A stretch of DNA of 42,464 bases from NCBI GenBank assembly GCA_001829415.1, contig MIBE01000043.1, forward strand, positions 1 to 42,464, in the 5' to 3' direction. The translations under genes and the position numbers were made by a program. Below the pieces are notes generated by a model. It was given only the letters and a program-made list of their open reading frames with translations, was not told the DNA's origin and ran no database searches. Shown here piece by piece: positions 8,601 through 15,542 of this stretch (position 1 is the first letter of the stretch; each line of letters opens with the position of its first letter). This stretch comes from Spirochaetes bacterium GWF1_51_8. GTDB taxonomy: Bacteria > Spirochaetota > Brevinematia > Brevinematales > GWF1-51-8.

Positions 8601-9149
8601 GCCCTTGACTTGTTTATTCTCGAAGTCGTTTAACGACCCGTGAAGGACGGCGTCCTTTGAAATAAAGCCGGAAATCTCGTCCCATTTATCGATATAATCC
8701 TTATAGGTGTAATACTTAATCCGGGCGATACCCGCGGAGTCGTTATGATTCGGCTTGATTCTGCAATCGTAAATCGCCAGTTCCTCGAAGTCGGTGAGAA
8801 TACTGATAGGCAGTTTAGCCGTCCAGCCGTAGCGCCGTAACTGATAGGCCGGGCTGAGATCGGTCTTGATATTGACGGCAGGTTTTTTGGCCTCTAAATA
8901 AAATAGCCGTTTCCCGTAGTTGAAACTGTAATCGGGAGCTTTCATGTTCGAGCCGATTTTTAAATTCGTCTCGTGCCTGACTTCTTTAAACGGGTCCGCT
9001 AATTTTTGATTGTTATTTACATCCCAGCCTAAACACTCGAAGAAGGGATTGATCAGTTCGATTCTGGTTGTCGTTTCGTTCCAGTTTGAAAGGATTGAGT
9101 TTTTATTGTTATCGAAAAAAGTAATCAATTCTTCTATTCTAGTTTTCAT
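5619..9149 (-). CDS. Eco57I-like type IIG restriction-modification enzyme with embedded HUH (Y1) transposase domain
   Basis: A single 1176-aa chain expected to cut and N6-adenine-methylate DNA. The N-terminal nuclease domain shows a PD-(D/E)xK pattern (Asp73; Glu86-Ala-Lys88). The methyltransferase has motif I LDPACGSGS at about 392-400 and motif IV NPPYV at about 740-744. A TaqI-type target-recognition region makes up the C-terminal third. Between FDWHTAFPEVF (about 533-543) and GGFDAVIGNPPY (about 732), where relatives usually have a few residues, lie about 190 extra residues. They form a complete Y1 transposase-like domain with the HUH motif (His604-Phe-His606) and a candidate catalytic Tyr670. 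The frame is open throughout. The start is weakly defined (AAGGGT about 5 bp upstream). Whether the enzyme is active with this insert is unknown. Confidence 0.88.
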   Translation of the reverse strand: MKTRIEELITFFDNNKNSILSNWNETTTRIELINPFFECLGWDVNNNQKLADPFKEVRHETNLKIGSNMKAPDYSFNYGKRLFYLEAKKPAVNIKTDLSPAYQLRRYGWTAKLPISILTDFEELAIYDCRIKPNHNDSAGIARIKYYTYKDYIDKWDEISGFISKDAVLHGSLNDFENKQVKGTASIDDDFLNSIEDWRKVLALNIAIRNPELTEYELNFSIQMIIDRIIFLRICEDRGIENYGLLKDSTNTDAYGQLLNIFKKADEKYNSGLFHFTKERERDEVPDSITPRLKIDDKALKDIIKGLYYPDCPYELSVISSDVLGSVYERFLGKVIRLTDGHHAKVEEKPEVRKAGGVYYTPHYIVEYIVKNTVGEKLKDIAPAQAAGLKILDPACGSGSFLIEAYQYLLDWHLDYYLNNDPDKWKKGKEPKIFDSPTGAHLTLSERKRILTNSIYGVDIDKNAVEVTKLSLLLKVLEYEGREIQQKLLFNERVLPDLYHNIKCGNSLIGSDFYTDKDLSLFGNDEMQKINTFDWHTAFPEVFYNQNSKLHHLVAETKYSRRSYRDNEPVIINDDERKKVVECIRQSAKELGFKVIAFNVLPDHFHLLIADMGISIEQTMRKIKGNSAFIINRLRGVSTEGEGRQGHIWSEGYSDTIVDNEEYLTNTMEYIRNNHIKHRETWGEIAAVSDTPPTSDHPATPDHAALSAHATPDLSRGLRNMLGMREYEYPAGGFDAVIGNPPYVRQELLTEKGYFQKKYEVYNGVADLYSYFIERGYTLLRDGGLFGIIVSNKWMRANYGQALRKWLKTKHIGEIVDFGDLPVFENATTYPCILSLTKSAPNERIPVTNVKTLEFDDLKEYTVSNGFTLERKYLADEGWTLADGKVISIMEKIKKAGIPLNDYVQGKIFYGIKTGLNEAFVIDKETRERLIAENPKSAEVIKPFLLGRDIKRYLPLIADKHLILFPKGWTNANSQGEKNKWDWLSRKYPAITAFLKPHENAAKKRYDQGDYWWELRACDYYEEFEKPKIIWPGISSEIAAFTFDDCHLYGNDNNQMIITSEKYLLGIINSKLSRLFLKSICDVVQGGFYRLKISYISLLPISLANTDSTRGFRDKLAALVEQMLEAQKQFHEAKSDNDKTTLKQKIGIIDSRIDAMVYELYGLNEEEIRIVEGVHE
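6994..7023. repeat. 30-bp perfect palindrome (REP-like hairpin)
   Basis: The left arm CGCAACCCCCGACTT is followed directly by its exact reverse complement, so one strand can fold into a 15-bp hairpin. It lies in the coding region just after the HUH transposase domain and encodes part of the linker (about residues 709-718). REP palindromes of this type are the substrates of RAYT transposases, so its position next to one is suggestive. Confidence 0.8.
7041..7076. repeat. Two tandem 18-bp units related to the palindrome arm
   Basis: ATGGTCGGGGGTTGCGGG (7041-7058) is followed by ATGGTCGGAGGTTGGGGG (7059-7076). Both contain the GTCGGGGGTTGCG arm of the adjacent palindrome or a close variant. On the coding strand they encode the low-complexity linker (PPTSDHPATPDHA). 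This resembles partial REP copies added in tandem, each a multiple of three bases so that the frame is kept. Confidence 0.7.
7095..7508 (-). mobile_element. In-frame REP-associated tyrosine transposase (Y1/IS200-like) domain inside the restriction enzyme
   Basis: Residues of about 548-685 of the host protein read as a near-complete Y1_Tnp fold: an N-terminal KLHHLVAETKYSRRSYR strand, the HUH motif in NVLPDHFHLLI, a middle helix (IEQTMRKIKGNSAFIINRL), HIWSEGYSD, and NTMEYIRNN with the likely nucleophilic tyrosine. These are the landmarks of RAYT/TnpA-REP proteins, which process palindromic single strands. The domain has no start or stop of its own. It may be a domesticated transposase or a recent precise in-frame insertion. 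Confidence 0.8.
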
Positions 9150-9200
9150 TAAAAACCCTTGAGTGAGCGTTTATATTTCTTCAAGTTTGACTCCTCGAAG

Positions 9201-9276
9201 AATAATTATACCTTCCTATACCGGACTGCGCAAGGAATGCGGGTGTCATGTGCACATGTCAGAACGGGAATTCCCC
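9201..9276. repeat. Direct repeat, copy A (partial copy of the polyferredoxin 3' end)
   Basis: The first 40 bases (9201-9240) match 9493-9532 at 38 positions. After an indel-rich stretch, the last part TGTCAGAACGGGAATTC is shared again. In copy B this last part is the true end of the polyferredoxin gene (EFPF, stop). In copy A it is a stranded duplicate. The two copies flank the antitoxin-like remnant. Confidence 0.75.
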
Positions 9277-9317
9277 GGAAAATACAGAACAAGCAATCAA
9301 ATTTTATTTCTTCGGTT

Positions 9318-9461
9318 TTATGAAAGTTTCAATACTTCTTTAGCCTCGGTTAATGAAATCGACGGTAAGTCTTTCTCCGCTTCCTTTGCTTTTCTCAAAT
9401 CCAATAAGTCTTCCATATCTTCTGAATCCGAGTTGGATATGATTTCAGCTAAATCATCCAT
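9318..9461 (-). pseudogene. N-terminally truncated Phd/RelB-type antitoxin remnant
   Basis: A 47-codon minus-strand frame starting at an ATG with AAGGA 8 bp upstream, too short for routine ORF calling. The product (MDDLAEIISNSDSEDMEDLL, DLRKAKEAEKDLPSISLTEA, KEVLKLS) looks like the acidic C-terminal half of a Phd/YefM or RelB antitoxin. Antitoxins of this type that I know have the same DLRxAKxxE...PSISLxEAK ending but about 80 residues in all. The frame stays open about 10 codons upstream (DEFIIIRNEY) before a stop inside repeat copy B, so the N-terminus seems to have been lost where the repeat begins. It could still be translated as a small protein. No toxin gene is adjacent. It lies 168 bp upstream of the restriction enzyme, an order repeated in the decayed copy at 5400-5589. 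Confidence 0.5.
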
Positions 9462-9492
9462 ATATTCATTCCTTATGATAATGAATTCATCG

Positions 9493-9586
9493 AATAATTA
9501 TACCTTCCTATACGGGAGTGCGCAAGGAATGCGCAGATCATGCGGGCATGTCATGTGCGCGTCACGCTGGCGTGTCAGAACGGGAA
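9493..9586. repeat. Direct repeat, copy B
   Basis: This is the partner of 9201-9276. It runs from AATAATTATACCTTCC into the last codons of the polyferredoxin gene. It is longer than copy A because of extra GCATGTCATG/GCGTGTCA-like bases in the middle. Confidence 0.75.
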
Positions 9587-11125
9587 TTCTTCGGTATCGG
9601 CGGGTTTCGCGGCGTCCTCGACCTTCGGCTTCTTCGCGGTCTTGTGGACATCGAGCGGCTGGACGAATATCGCCTTCTCCGGCTTGACCGGGCAGGCGAA
9701 CTCGCACGCCCCGCAGCCGACGCAGATCGTGTTGTCGGTCTCCGGGCCGAACAAGCCGTCCTTCACCTCGACAAGGTACGCCGCATGGGTGGGGCAGATT
9801 TCCGCGCACGCCCCGCACGCCCACCCCTTGGCGTACACGACGCAGCGGGTCTTCTCGAGCGCGACCGTCCCGATCTGGATAGTCTGTTTCTCTTCTATAG
9901 TAATCGGCTTGATCGCTCCCGTGGGACAGACTTCGGAGCACCGTTTGCAGTTGTATTCGCAGAACTGATGAGGGTAGTCCATCCTCGGCACGAGCATCCC
10001 CGCGATACCGAACTGCAGGAACGACGGCGTGAGGACATTGGTCGGGCAGTGGGTGACGCAGAGGTGGCACGAGGTGCAGTGCGAGAGGTAGCGTTCGACA
10101 CTGCCCGCGCCCGGCGGAACCACGGGCTTGTCGGACATATGGAGCGTTTCGCCGAACACCTTCGGGGGAAGCACGAGCGAGACCGCGGCCGCCGCCCCGT
10201 AGCCGATCAGTTCTTTCAGCATCGCGCGTCTCTCCATGAGCGGCGCGGCGAGCGGGGGCTTATTCTTCTGCGCGGGTTTCGCGGACAATGTATACTTGAT
10301 GGAGCCTTTGGCACAGGTATCGAGGCAGTTCATACACATGACACAGCGGGAGAAATCGAGCGTCCGGTTCTTCGGGTCGATACACCCGGACTTACAGACA
10401 TCGGAGCAGTTCCCGCACGAGACGCAGGTTTCACGGTCGAGCCGGAGCTTGAAGATCGACACCCGCGAGATCAGTCCCAGAAGCCCGCCCACCGGACAGA
10501 CCGTATTGCAGTAGAGACGGCCCCTCGCGTACGACATGAAGCCGGTACCGATTAGGAACGCTCCCGAGACAAGCGCCGCACCCAGCGGGATGACCGGCAT
10601 CCCTTGGTGTTCGAACGTATACACCCCGAGCGAGGTGAAGCCGTCGGCGATCAGGTTCCATACGAAGATCAGGGCAGGGCGGATAAGGTCGCCCGCGATA
10701 CGCCCGGTGATACTGAACGGGTCGAAGAGGCCTGTCATGGCCGACACCCCGAAAATGAACCCCGCCGCCGTCACCGCGAGAAGGAGATAGCCCGGCCACG
10801 CGAACGGCTTGAGGTAGCCGAAGTGGCGGTATTTCTTCCGTTTACGCGAGATGTGGTATAACGCGTCCTGCGCGGTTCCTAACGGGCAGAGGAATGAACA
10901 GTAAACCCGTCCGAAAACAAGTGTGAGCGCAATGAGCCCGCCCGCGATCAGCAGAAACGGGACAAGCGCGACGGAGATAGCCTTCGAGATCGACGGGATA
11001 AGCTGGGCGGAGGCGAGCGCGTTTCCGAGATCGATAGGGAAAAACACGAAGCCGAGAAAATAGATCCCGAGCGAGATAAAAAACAGGAGCGAGAAGACCA
11101 CCCTAAAAATTTTTATTTTGGTCAC
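9575..11125 (-). CDS. NapH/NosR-like membrane polyferredoxin (4Fe-4S protein)
   Basis: A 516-aa electron-transfer protein. The N-terminal half has four or more membrane helices and two NapH/NosR-type CxxxCP motifs (YCSFLCP about 75-81, and YCNTVCP). After these come [4Fe-4S] ferredoxin clusters: CVSCGNCSDVC, CVMCMNCLDTC, CTSCHLCVTHCP, CKRCSEVCP, CGACAEICP and CVGCGACEFACP. An internal hydrophobic segment after MERRAMLKELIGYG resembles a signal anchor and may place the second ferredoxin half across the membrane. The start is GTG at 11125, overlapping the DUF362 stop by 4 bp (GTGA), so the two genes are translationally coupled. The likely role is passing electrons between quinol and a periplasmic or cytoplasmic partner; the partner is not visible. 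The 3' end is duplicated at 9201-9276. Confidence 0.9.
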   Translation of the reverse strand: MTKIKIFRVVFSLLFFISLGIYFLGFVFFPIDLGNALASAQLIPSISKAISVALVPFLLIAGGLIALTLVFGRVYCSFLCPLGTAQDALYHISRKRKKYRHFGYLKPFAWPGYLLLAVTAAGFIFGVSAMTGLFDPFSITGRIAGDLIRPALIFVWNLIADGFTSLGVYTFEHQGMPVIPLGAALVSGAFLIGTGFMSYARGRLYCNTVCPVGGLLGLISRVSIFKLRLDRETCVSCGNCSDVCKSGCIDPKNRTLDFSRCVMCMNCLDTCAKGSIKYTLSAKPAQKNKPPLAAPLMERRAMLKELIGYGAAAAVSLVLPPKVFGETLHMSDKPVVPPGAGSVERYLSHCTSCHLCVTHCPTNVLTPSFLQFGIAGMLVPRMDYPHQFCEYNCKRCSEVCPTGAIKPITIEEKQTIQIGTVALEKTRCVVYAKGWACGACAEICPTHAAYLVEVKDGLFGPETDNTICVGCGACEFACPVKPEKAIFVQPLDVHKTAKKPKVEDAAKPADTEEFPF

Positions 11126-12039
11126 AGCGAAATACGCTCGATATTCAGTTTCTCAAGGTCCATCTGTCCGAGATTGTCGCGCGCGGCGTACTCGATATAC
11201 TTGATATACTTCAGGTTCTTTTCGAGGATCGCGGCGGCGGCGGTGTCTATCGCGACGATGTCCTGCGAGATGAGGAGCATCTTCTTCAACGCGACGTCGG
11301 CGGGATTGGGCGACTGCGGCCCGTTGGCTGTCAGCACCCTGTATGCGTCGACAATATTGAGCGTCGGCTTACGGAACTTCGCCATGTCCGCGACACATTG
11401 ATGCAAGTCGTTGTTGTGGAAATAGCCCCTGTCCCACACGATGCCCATCAGGTTCTTGATCGCGGCGGTCATCTGGGTGGCGGAATGGTGCTTGAGCACG
11501 GGGACATTGATGAAGACGTCGGCGGAGAGCAGGAGTTCGTGCACCTTTGCTTCTTTCAGCATGACGCCGCCGGGGATAGTGACTTTGTCGTAGAGGTTCG
11601 GACTGCTCGCGGGCACGACTTCCGCTCCCGCGTCCTTCGCGGCTTGTTCGATACCGCTGTTTTTATAGGAGTTCTGCCAGCTGCTGCATGTATGATCGAA
11701 CACATAGACCTTCGACGCCCCGGCGTTGAAGCAGTGCTCGATGATCCGCTTCACGAGCTTCGGATTCGTGTTCGCGGCCATTTCGGGGGATTTGTCCCAT
11801 CCGATATTCGGCTTGACCAGCACGACCTGTCCTTTTTTTACAAACTGAGCGATGCCCCCGAGCGCCTTGATTCCCGCGTCGAACATCGCTTCCGGTTCGC
11901 CGTTCTTTACCGCGACGAGATCGGGTACCTTCGATTTTTTATCGCCCGCGAAAAGATCGACAAGTCCGCCTCCGGCGAGAGTCAATCCGGCGGATGCGCC
12001 GATCGCGAGACTTTTTCTGATAAATTCGCGACGATCCAT
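11122..12039 (-). CDS. DUF362 domain protein with twin-arginine signal
   Basis: A 305-aa protein of the DUF362 family, often encoded beside membrane polyferredoxins but of unproven chemistry. The N-terminus MDRREFIRKSLAIGASAGL is a clear Tat signal (RREFIRK), so the folded protein is probably exported. The tatAC genes lie about 6 kb away. Conserved stretches include VLVKPNIGWDKSP, HTCSSWQNSYKNSG, PVLKHHSATQMTAAIKNLMG and the C-terminal AIDTAAAAIL. A strong GGAGGT ribosome-binding site precedes the ATG. It is the first gene of a two-gene operon with the polyferredoxin, which suggests a redox role at the periplasmic face. Few cysteines of its own are present, so it may use clusters held by its partner. 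Confidence 0.9.
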   Translation of the reverse strand: MDRREFIRKSLAIGASAGLTLAGGGLVDLFAGDKKSKVPDLVAVKNGEPEAMFDAGIKALGGIAQFVKKGQVVLVKPNIGWDKSPEMAANTNPKLVKRIIEHCFNAGASKVYVFDHTCSSWQNSYKNSGIEQAAKDAGAEVVPASSPNLYDKVTIPGGVMLKEAKVHELLLSADVFINVPVLKHHSATQMTAAIKNLMGIVWDRGYFHNNDLHQCVADMAKFRKPTLNIVDAYRVLTANGPQSPNPADVALKKMLLISQDIVAIDTAAAAILEKNLKYIKYIEYAARDNLGQMDLEKLNIERISL

Positions 12040-12064
12040 AACGACCTCCGAATGTTTCTATACT

Positions 12065-12093
12065 ATTTTACCAGTAATACCGTAAAGAATCAA
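12065..12093 (-). promoter_or_regulatory. Promoter of the DUF362-polyferredoxin operon
   Basis: Minus strand: -35 TTGATT, 17-bp spacer, -10 TAAAAT, about 25 bp before the start codon. It diverges from the promoter at 12153-12181. Confidence 0.65.
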
Positions 12094-12152
12094 CGGAGCG
12101 GTTGTTTATTTTTCAAAAATTTCTTTCTCCCGGAAATATCTTTCATTTTTGT

Positions 12153-12181
12153 TTGATTTTTTATCCGGCTGAATGTAAAAT
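12153..12181 (+). promoter_or_regulatory. Promoter of the SET/ATP-grasp/decarboxylase operon
   Basis: -35 TTGATT (12153-12158), 17-bp spacer, -10 TAAAAT (12176-12181), 40 bp before the first start codon. It has the same elements as the divergent promoter. Confidence 0.65.
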
Positions 12182-12221
12182 AATTCGATCCGGGAGGGAA
12201 TTCCCGTTTCACGGAACAGTT

Positions 12222-12659
12222 ATGCAAAAAGTGGTTTTTGGGCAGTCCTGTCTGGACGGTGCCGGTTTAGGTGTATTCGCCGTTGCCGACATCCCTCAGG
12301 GCGAAGTTTTAGAGATCGCCCCTGTTATCGTCATCCCGAATAATCGTGAAAAAGAAATCCTCGATATTCTTCCCTCTCCTATCGATCGTTATCCTTACGA
12401 ATGGGAGACGAGTTCCCGCAACGCTCCCGGCCGTATGATCATGAGCTACGCGATCGTCCTCGGATACGGCTCGTTATACAATCATTCGCTCGAGCCGAAC
12501 GCTATGCACGAACGGGACTTAAGGAAAAAAACGATGATCTACAAAGCTCTGCGGAATATAGCGAAGGGTGAAGAAATATTTATCGATTACTGTACCGACG
12601 ACCATCGCTGTCTAAAATTTACCGGAGAGGGGGAGTTCTGTTGGTATGAAAAAGACTGA
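12222..12659 (+). CDS. Short SET-domain protein (putative protein-lysine methyltransferase)
   Basis: A 145-aa protein made of a SET domain only. Visible landmarks are GLGVFAVADIPQGEVLEIAP near the N-terminus, the pseudoknot part YNHSLEPNA, and IAKGEEIFIDYCTDDH at the C-terminus. SET enzymes transfer a methyl group from S-adenosylmethionine to lysine in proteins; the substrate here is unknown. I placed the start at 12222 because the SET fold begins a few residues later. The upstream in-frame ATG at 12102 lies before the promoter and would add residues that do not look like protein. The gene overlaps the next one by 14 bp, so the three genes up to 15460 form a coupled operon. Confidence 0.85.
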   Translation: MQKVVFGQSCLDGAGLGVFAVADIPQGEVLEIAPVIVIPNNREKEILDILPSPIDRYPYEWETSSRNAPGRMIMSYAIVLGYGSLYNHSLEPNAMHERDLRKKTMIYKALRNIAKGEEIFIDYCTDDHRCLKFTGEGEFCWYEKD

Positions 12660-14070
12660 AATACCTTCCGATGACGACGCAGAGTATCATTCCGAATTTC
12701 AACCGGGACACCCGGCCGCCCCGGGCGAAAATAAATTCCTGATCTTTCCCGCACTCGATGAATTCATCGGGTTTTTCGAAATCGATAACGCCATACAGAG
12801 CCTGATCCGTAACGGGCTCGCCGAACAAATCCTGTTTCTGATCTATCCCGAAACGCGCGATTCCCTGACCGAACAGCCGCCCCATATGGCAGTAGTCTTG
12901 TACTACGATCCCGAGGCGATAGTCCGCGCGGTCGACGATTTCCGTACGGCGCACGGCGCCCGGTTTACCGGGATACTCGCTGTCGACGACGAAGCCGGAT
13001 TCGGCCTCTCGGCGCTTCTGAAGGAGTGTTTTGGAATCCCACTGCACAACCGGACGACGCTCCAGTCGTCCGCGAATAAAGTCCTGCTGAAACTTCTATT
13101 CGGCGACGCCGGTATCCAAACCGCGCGGCATTCTCTCTCCGGCCTCGACGGCAAACCCGGACTGGCCGAATTTCCCAATGTCACGAAACTTATCACCGGA
13201 ACAGGGAGCGAGTACTCGTTCGTCAGCCGGGATGAACGCGAGTGGGTGAAGAGTGTGCGAAGGCTCCGGGCGATCCTCGCGAAAAAGGACGACCTTCGCC
13301 TGAGGAAACTGCGTTTCCGCCATAACGGAATCCTCTACAAGATCGACCCGCGCCGCGAGTTTATTATGGAAGAGTTTGTCGACGGGCATGAGTACAGTAT
13401 GGACTTCCTTGTGCGCGGCGGAAAGGTGGAAATCCTGCGCGTGACGAAAAAGTTCTTCTATTCGTTCTTCGGGTATTTCTGCGCCTATCACCTTCTCGAC
13501 GAAGCCCTGCTGAAAAAGGAGGGCTTGACGCTGTCTCTTCTTCGCGGAGTGGCGAGGCAGATCGCCGGGTCGCTGAAAATTAAAAGCGGGATCGGGATGG
13601 CGGATTTTAAGCTCAGCCCGGACGGTATCGTGGTGATCGAAGCAAGCGCGCGTCCCGGCCTCAGCGTCTTCATCGGCCTCATGCAGAAACTGCTGGGCTG
13701 GACATCGTTCGTGCCGTGGGCGGCCTCGCTCCTGAAAATGCCTTACAAGCCGGTCTTCCCCCGTGAAACCGGACTCTCGTACCATATCTACGCGCCGTAC
13801 CCGGGACGGATCGCCGTATTCGACACGGACGGCCTCGAGAAGCTCAGGAAGCGCCTCGATATCGTTTCGATCTATCGTTACAACGAACCCGGCGACATCA
13901 TAGAGGACTCGCCCGACAGCCATTACGGGCTTTTTATCGGTTTCGTCCTTTTCAGGAATCCCGATCCTTCGAAGATCGCGGAGATATTCGAGACAGTCAG
14001 CCGCGCGGTCAAGATAAGAGTCGAACCTCAGGCGCAGGCGGCAATCGCGGGAACCGGCGATGACGATTGA
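12646..14070 (+). CDS. ATP-grasp domain ligase
   Basis: A 474-aa protein with an ATP-grasp fold, expected to activate a carboxylate as acyl-phosphate and join it to an amine. Evidence: SSANKVLLKLLFGDAGIQTA matches the pre-ATP-grasp/ATP-binding entry (NK...lL...GI.T). EEFVDGHEYSMDFLVRGGKV is the central strand region, and GIGMADFKLSPDGIVVIEAS with the metal-binding Glu and ARPG after it is the C-terminal active site. The first 100 residues form a Rossmann-like domain. It overlaps its neighbours on both sides (14 and 11 bp). With a PLP decarboxylase downstream it probably builds or tailors an amino-acid-derived compound. The substrate cannot be read from the sequence. Confidence 0.85.
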   Translation: MKKTEIPSDDDAEYHSEFQPGHPAAPGENKFLIFPALDEFIGFFEIDNAIQSLIRNGLAEQILFLIYPETRDSLTEQPPHMAVVLYYDPEAIVRAVDDFRTAHGARFTGILAVDDEAGFGLSALLKECFGIPLHNRTTLQSSANKVLLKLLFGDAGIQTARHSLSGLDGKPGLAEFPNVTKLITGTGSEYSFVSRDEREWVKSVRRLRAILAKKDDLRLRKLRFRHNGILYKIDPRREFIMEEFVDGHEYSMDFLVRGGKVEILRVTKKFFYSFFGYFCAYHLLDEALLKKEGLTLSLLRGVARQIAGSLKIKSGIGMADFKLSPDGIVVIEASARPGLSVFIGLMQKLLGWTSFVPWAASLLKMPYKPVFPRETGLSYHIYAPYPGRIAVFDTDGLEKLRKRLDIVSIYRYNEPGDIIEDSPDSHYGLFIGFVLFRNPDPSKIAEIFETVSRAVKIRVEPQAQAAIAGTGDDD

Positions 14071-15460
14071 CGAAAAACTCCGGCTGATCCGGGGGATGCT
14101 GGAAAGCCCCGAAACGGCCGACCCGCCCGAAGTATTCCGCGATGTCATTACGTCTCTCGATAGGGACTCGCTCCTCGAATCAGTGCGCAGATACGCTACC
14201 CCGCATTACTATGTCGACCTCGGCGGTTTTTCGGAACGCGCCCGTTTTTTCAGGGAGACGTTCGGGAAGGAAATCCCCCGGAGCGTTTTTTTCTACGCGA
14301 TGAAGAGCAACGACCTTCCGGCGATTGTTCAGGCGGCGGGCGCGGCGGGATATCATGCCGACACCGCAGGCGGCCTCGAACTCCGGCTCGCTCTCAAACT
14401 GGGCTTCGGGAAGATCATCTATACCAGCCCCGGCAAGACCGAGGCTGATCTGCGCTTCGCGGTCAGGCATCGCGGGCGGGTGATTATCAATCTCGATAAC
14501 ACGGACGAGTTCGAACTGCTGAAACGGGTTGTCCGGGACAAACGCGCCGCAGTGAAAATAAGGCTCAGTATCCGGATCGACTTCGGCGGCGTTTCGGGCG
14601 TATGGTCGAAGTTCGGCGTTCCGCTCGATGGTTTGAAAGAGTTAATCGGGAAGATACGCGCCGACGGGTTTTGCCTGAACGGCCTTCATTTTCATTCGAG
14701 CTGGAATACCGGTCCCGACGCATACATTGCAAATCTGACCCGGCTCGCGGAATACCTGCGGGAGAATTTCGCCCCCGGAGAACTTTCCGGCATCGGGTTT
14801 ATCGATATCGGCGGGGGATTTTTCCCCGAGGGCACGGCATATCTCAATCTCTATTCTCCCGGCGGGGCGATCGATCATGCCCTTGCCGAGTACGGCGGGG
14901 TAAAACCCGGCGATACTGAGTTCGACCCCTATGCGTTCAGGATCGTTCCGGTCTCTCCGCTCACGGAATTCGCGCAGAGGATCGGCGGGTGTGTCCGTGA
15001 CAAAATCGAACCGTTACTGCCGAAAATCGAGATATATCTGGAGCCGGGGCGATTCCTTTCGTTCCATTCGACTACGATCCTGCTGAAAGTCCTCTCGGTG
15101 AAGCCGCAAGGTGCGATTGTCGACGGCGGAGTGAACATGACCGGCGATTACCGTTTCAGTGAGTTCTCGTTCGCGCCTATTGTCAACCTGAGCCGTTTTT
15201 CAGTCAGGCCGAACCGGATGACGATCTACGGCCCGCTCTGCGACCCGTGTGATATCTGGGGACAGACCTATTTCGGCGAGGGGATCGAGGCGGGGGATGT
15301 CCTCGCGGTCCTGCACCAGGGCGCGTATACATACTCGTGCGCATGGCATTTCATCCAAGCACTTCCGCGATATATCGCGAAGTCCGGCAAACGTTTCTTC
15401 GTCGCCGCGCGCGGGGAAACCTTCCGCGATAAGTACGGCGGGTGCCGTACCGGGCGTTAG
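14060..15460 (+). CDS. Fold-III PLP-dependent decarboxylase (LysA/NspC/BtrK-like)
   Basis: A 466-aa member of the Orn/DAP/Arg decarboxylase 2 family. The PLP lysine is in FYAMKSND; GLHFHSSWN replaces the usual HCHVGSQ; IDIGGGF holds the glycine-rich phosphate loop; EPGRFLS and YGPLCDPCDIWG carry the conserved substrate-binding and catalytic Cys/Asp residues; GAYTYS supplies the PLP-ring tyrosine. The N-terminal 45 residues are extra compared with LysA. The gene starts 11 bp inside the ATP-grasp gene. Such enzymes remove CO2 from diaminopimelate, carboxynorspermidine, or a carrier-bound glutamyl group as in butirosin BtrK. The altered HFHSSWN motif suggests a non-standard substrate. No lysine or polyamine pathway genes are nearby. 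Confidence 0.88.
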   Translation: MTIDEKLRLIRGMLESPETADPPEVFRDVITSLDRDSLLESVRRYATPHYYVDLGGFSERARFFRETFGKEIPRSVFFYAMKSNDLPAIVQAAGAAGYHADTAGGLELRLALKLGFGKIIYTSPGKTEADLRFAVRHRGRVIINLDNTDEFELLKRVVRDKRAAVKIRLSIRIDFGGVSGVWSKFGVPLDGLKELIGKIRADGFCLNGLHFHSSWNTGPDAYIANLTRLAEYLRENFAPGELSGIGFIDIGGGFFPEGTAYLNLYSPGGAIDHALAEYGGVKPGDTEFDPYAFRIVPVSPLTEFAQRIGGCVRDKIEPLLPKIEIYLEPGRFLSFHSTTILLKVLSVKPQGAIVDGGVNMTGDYRFSEFSFAPIVNLSRFSVRPNRMTIYGPLCDPCDIWGQTYFGEGIEAGDVLAVLHQGAYTYSCAWHFIQALPRYIAKSGKRFFVAARGETFRDKYGGCRTGR

Positions 15461-15478
15461 ACGAGTATGATTCTAATT

Positions 15479-15507
15479 TTGAGTTTTCCCGTGTTTTCTT
15501 CTATAAT
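15479..15507 (+). promoter_or_regulatory. Promoter of the O-antigen ligase-like gene
   Basis: -35 TTGAGT (15479-15484), 17-bp spacer, -10 TATAAT (15502-15507), about 35 bp before the start codon. The glycan genes can therefore be transcribed separately from the operon upstream. Confidence 0.65.
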
Positions 15508-15542
15508 ATACCGCCCGTAAGAAATATCATCAAGGAACAGCA

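Noticed and set aside
12102..12221. Longer N-terminus for the SET-domain gene
   Set aside because: The extra 40 residues begin before the proposed promoter and look like translated non-coding DNA.
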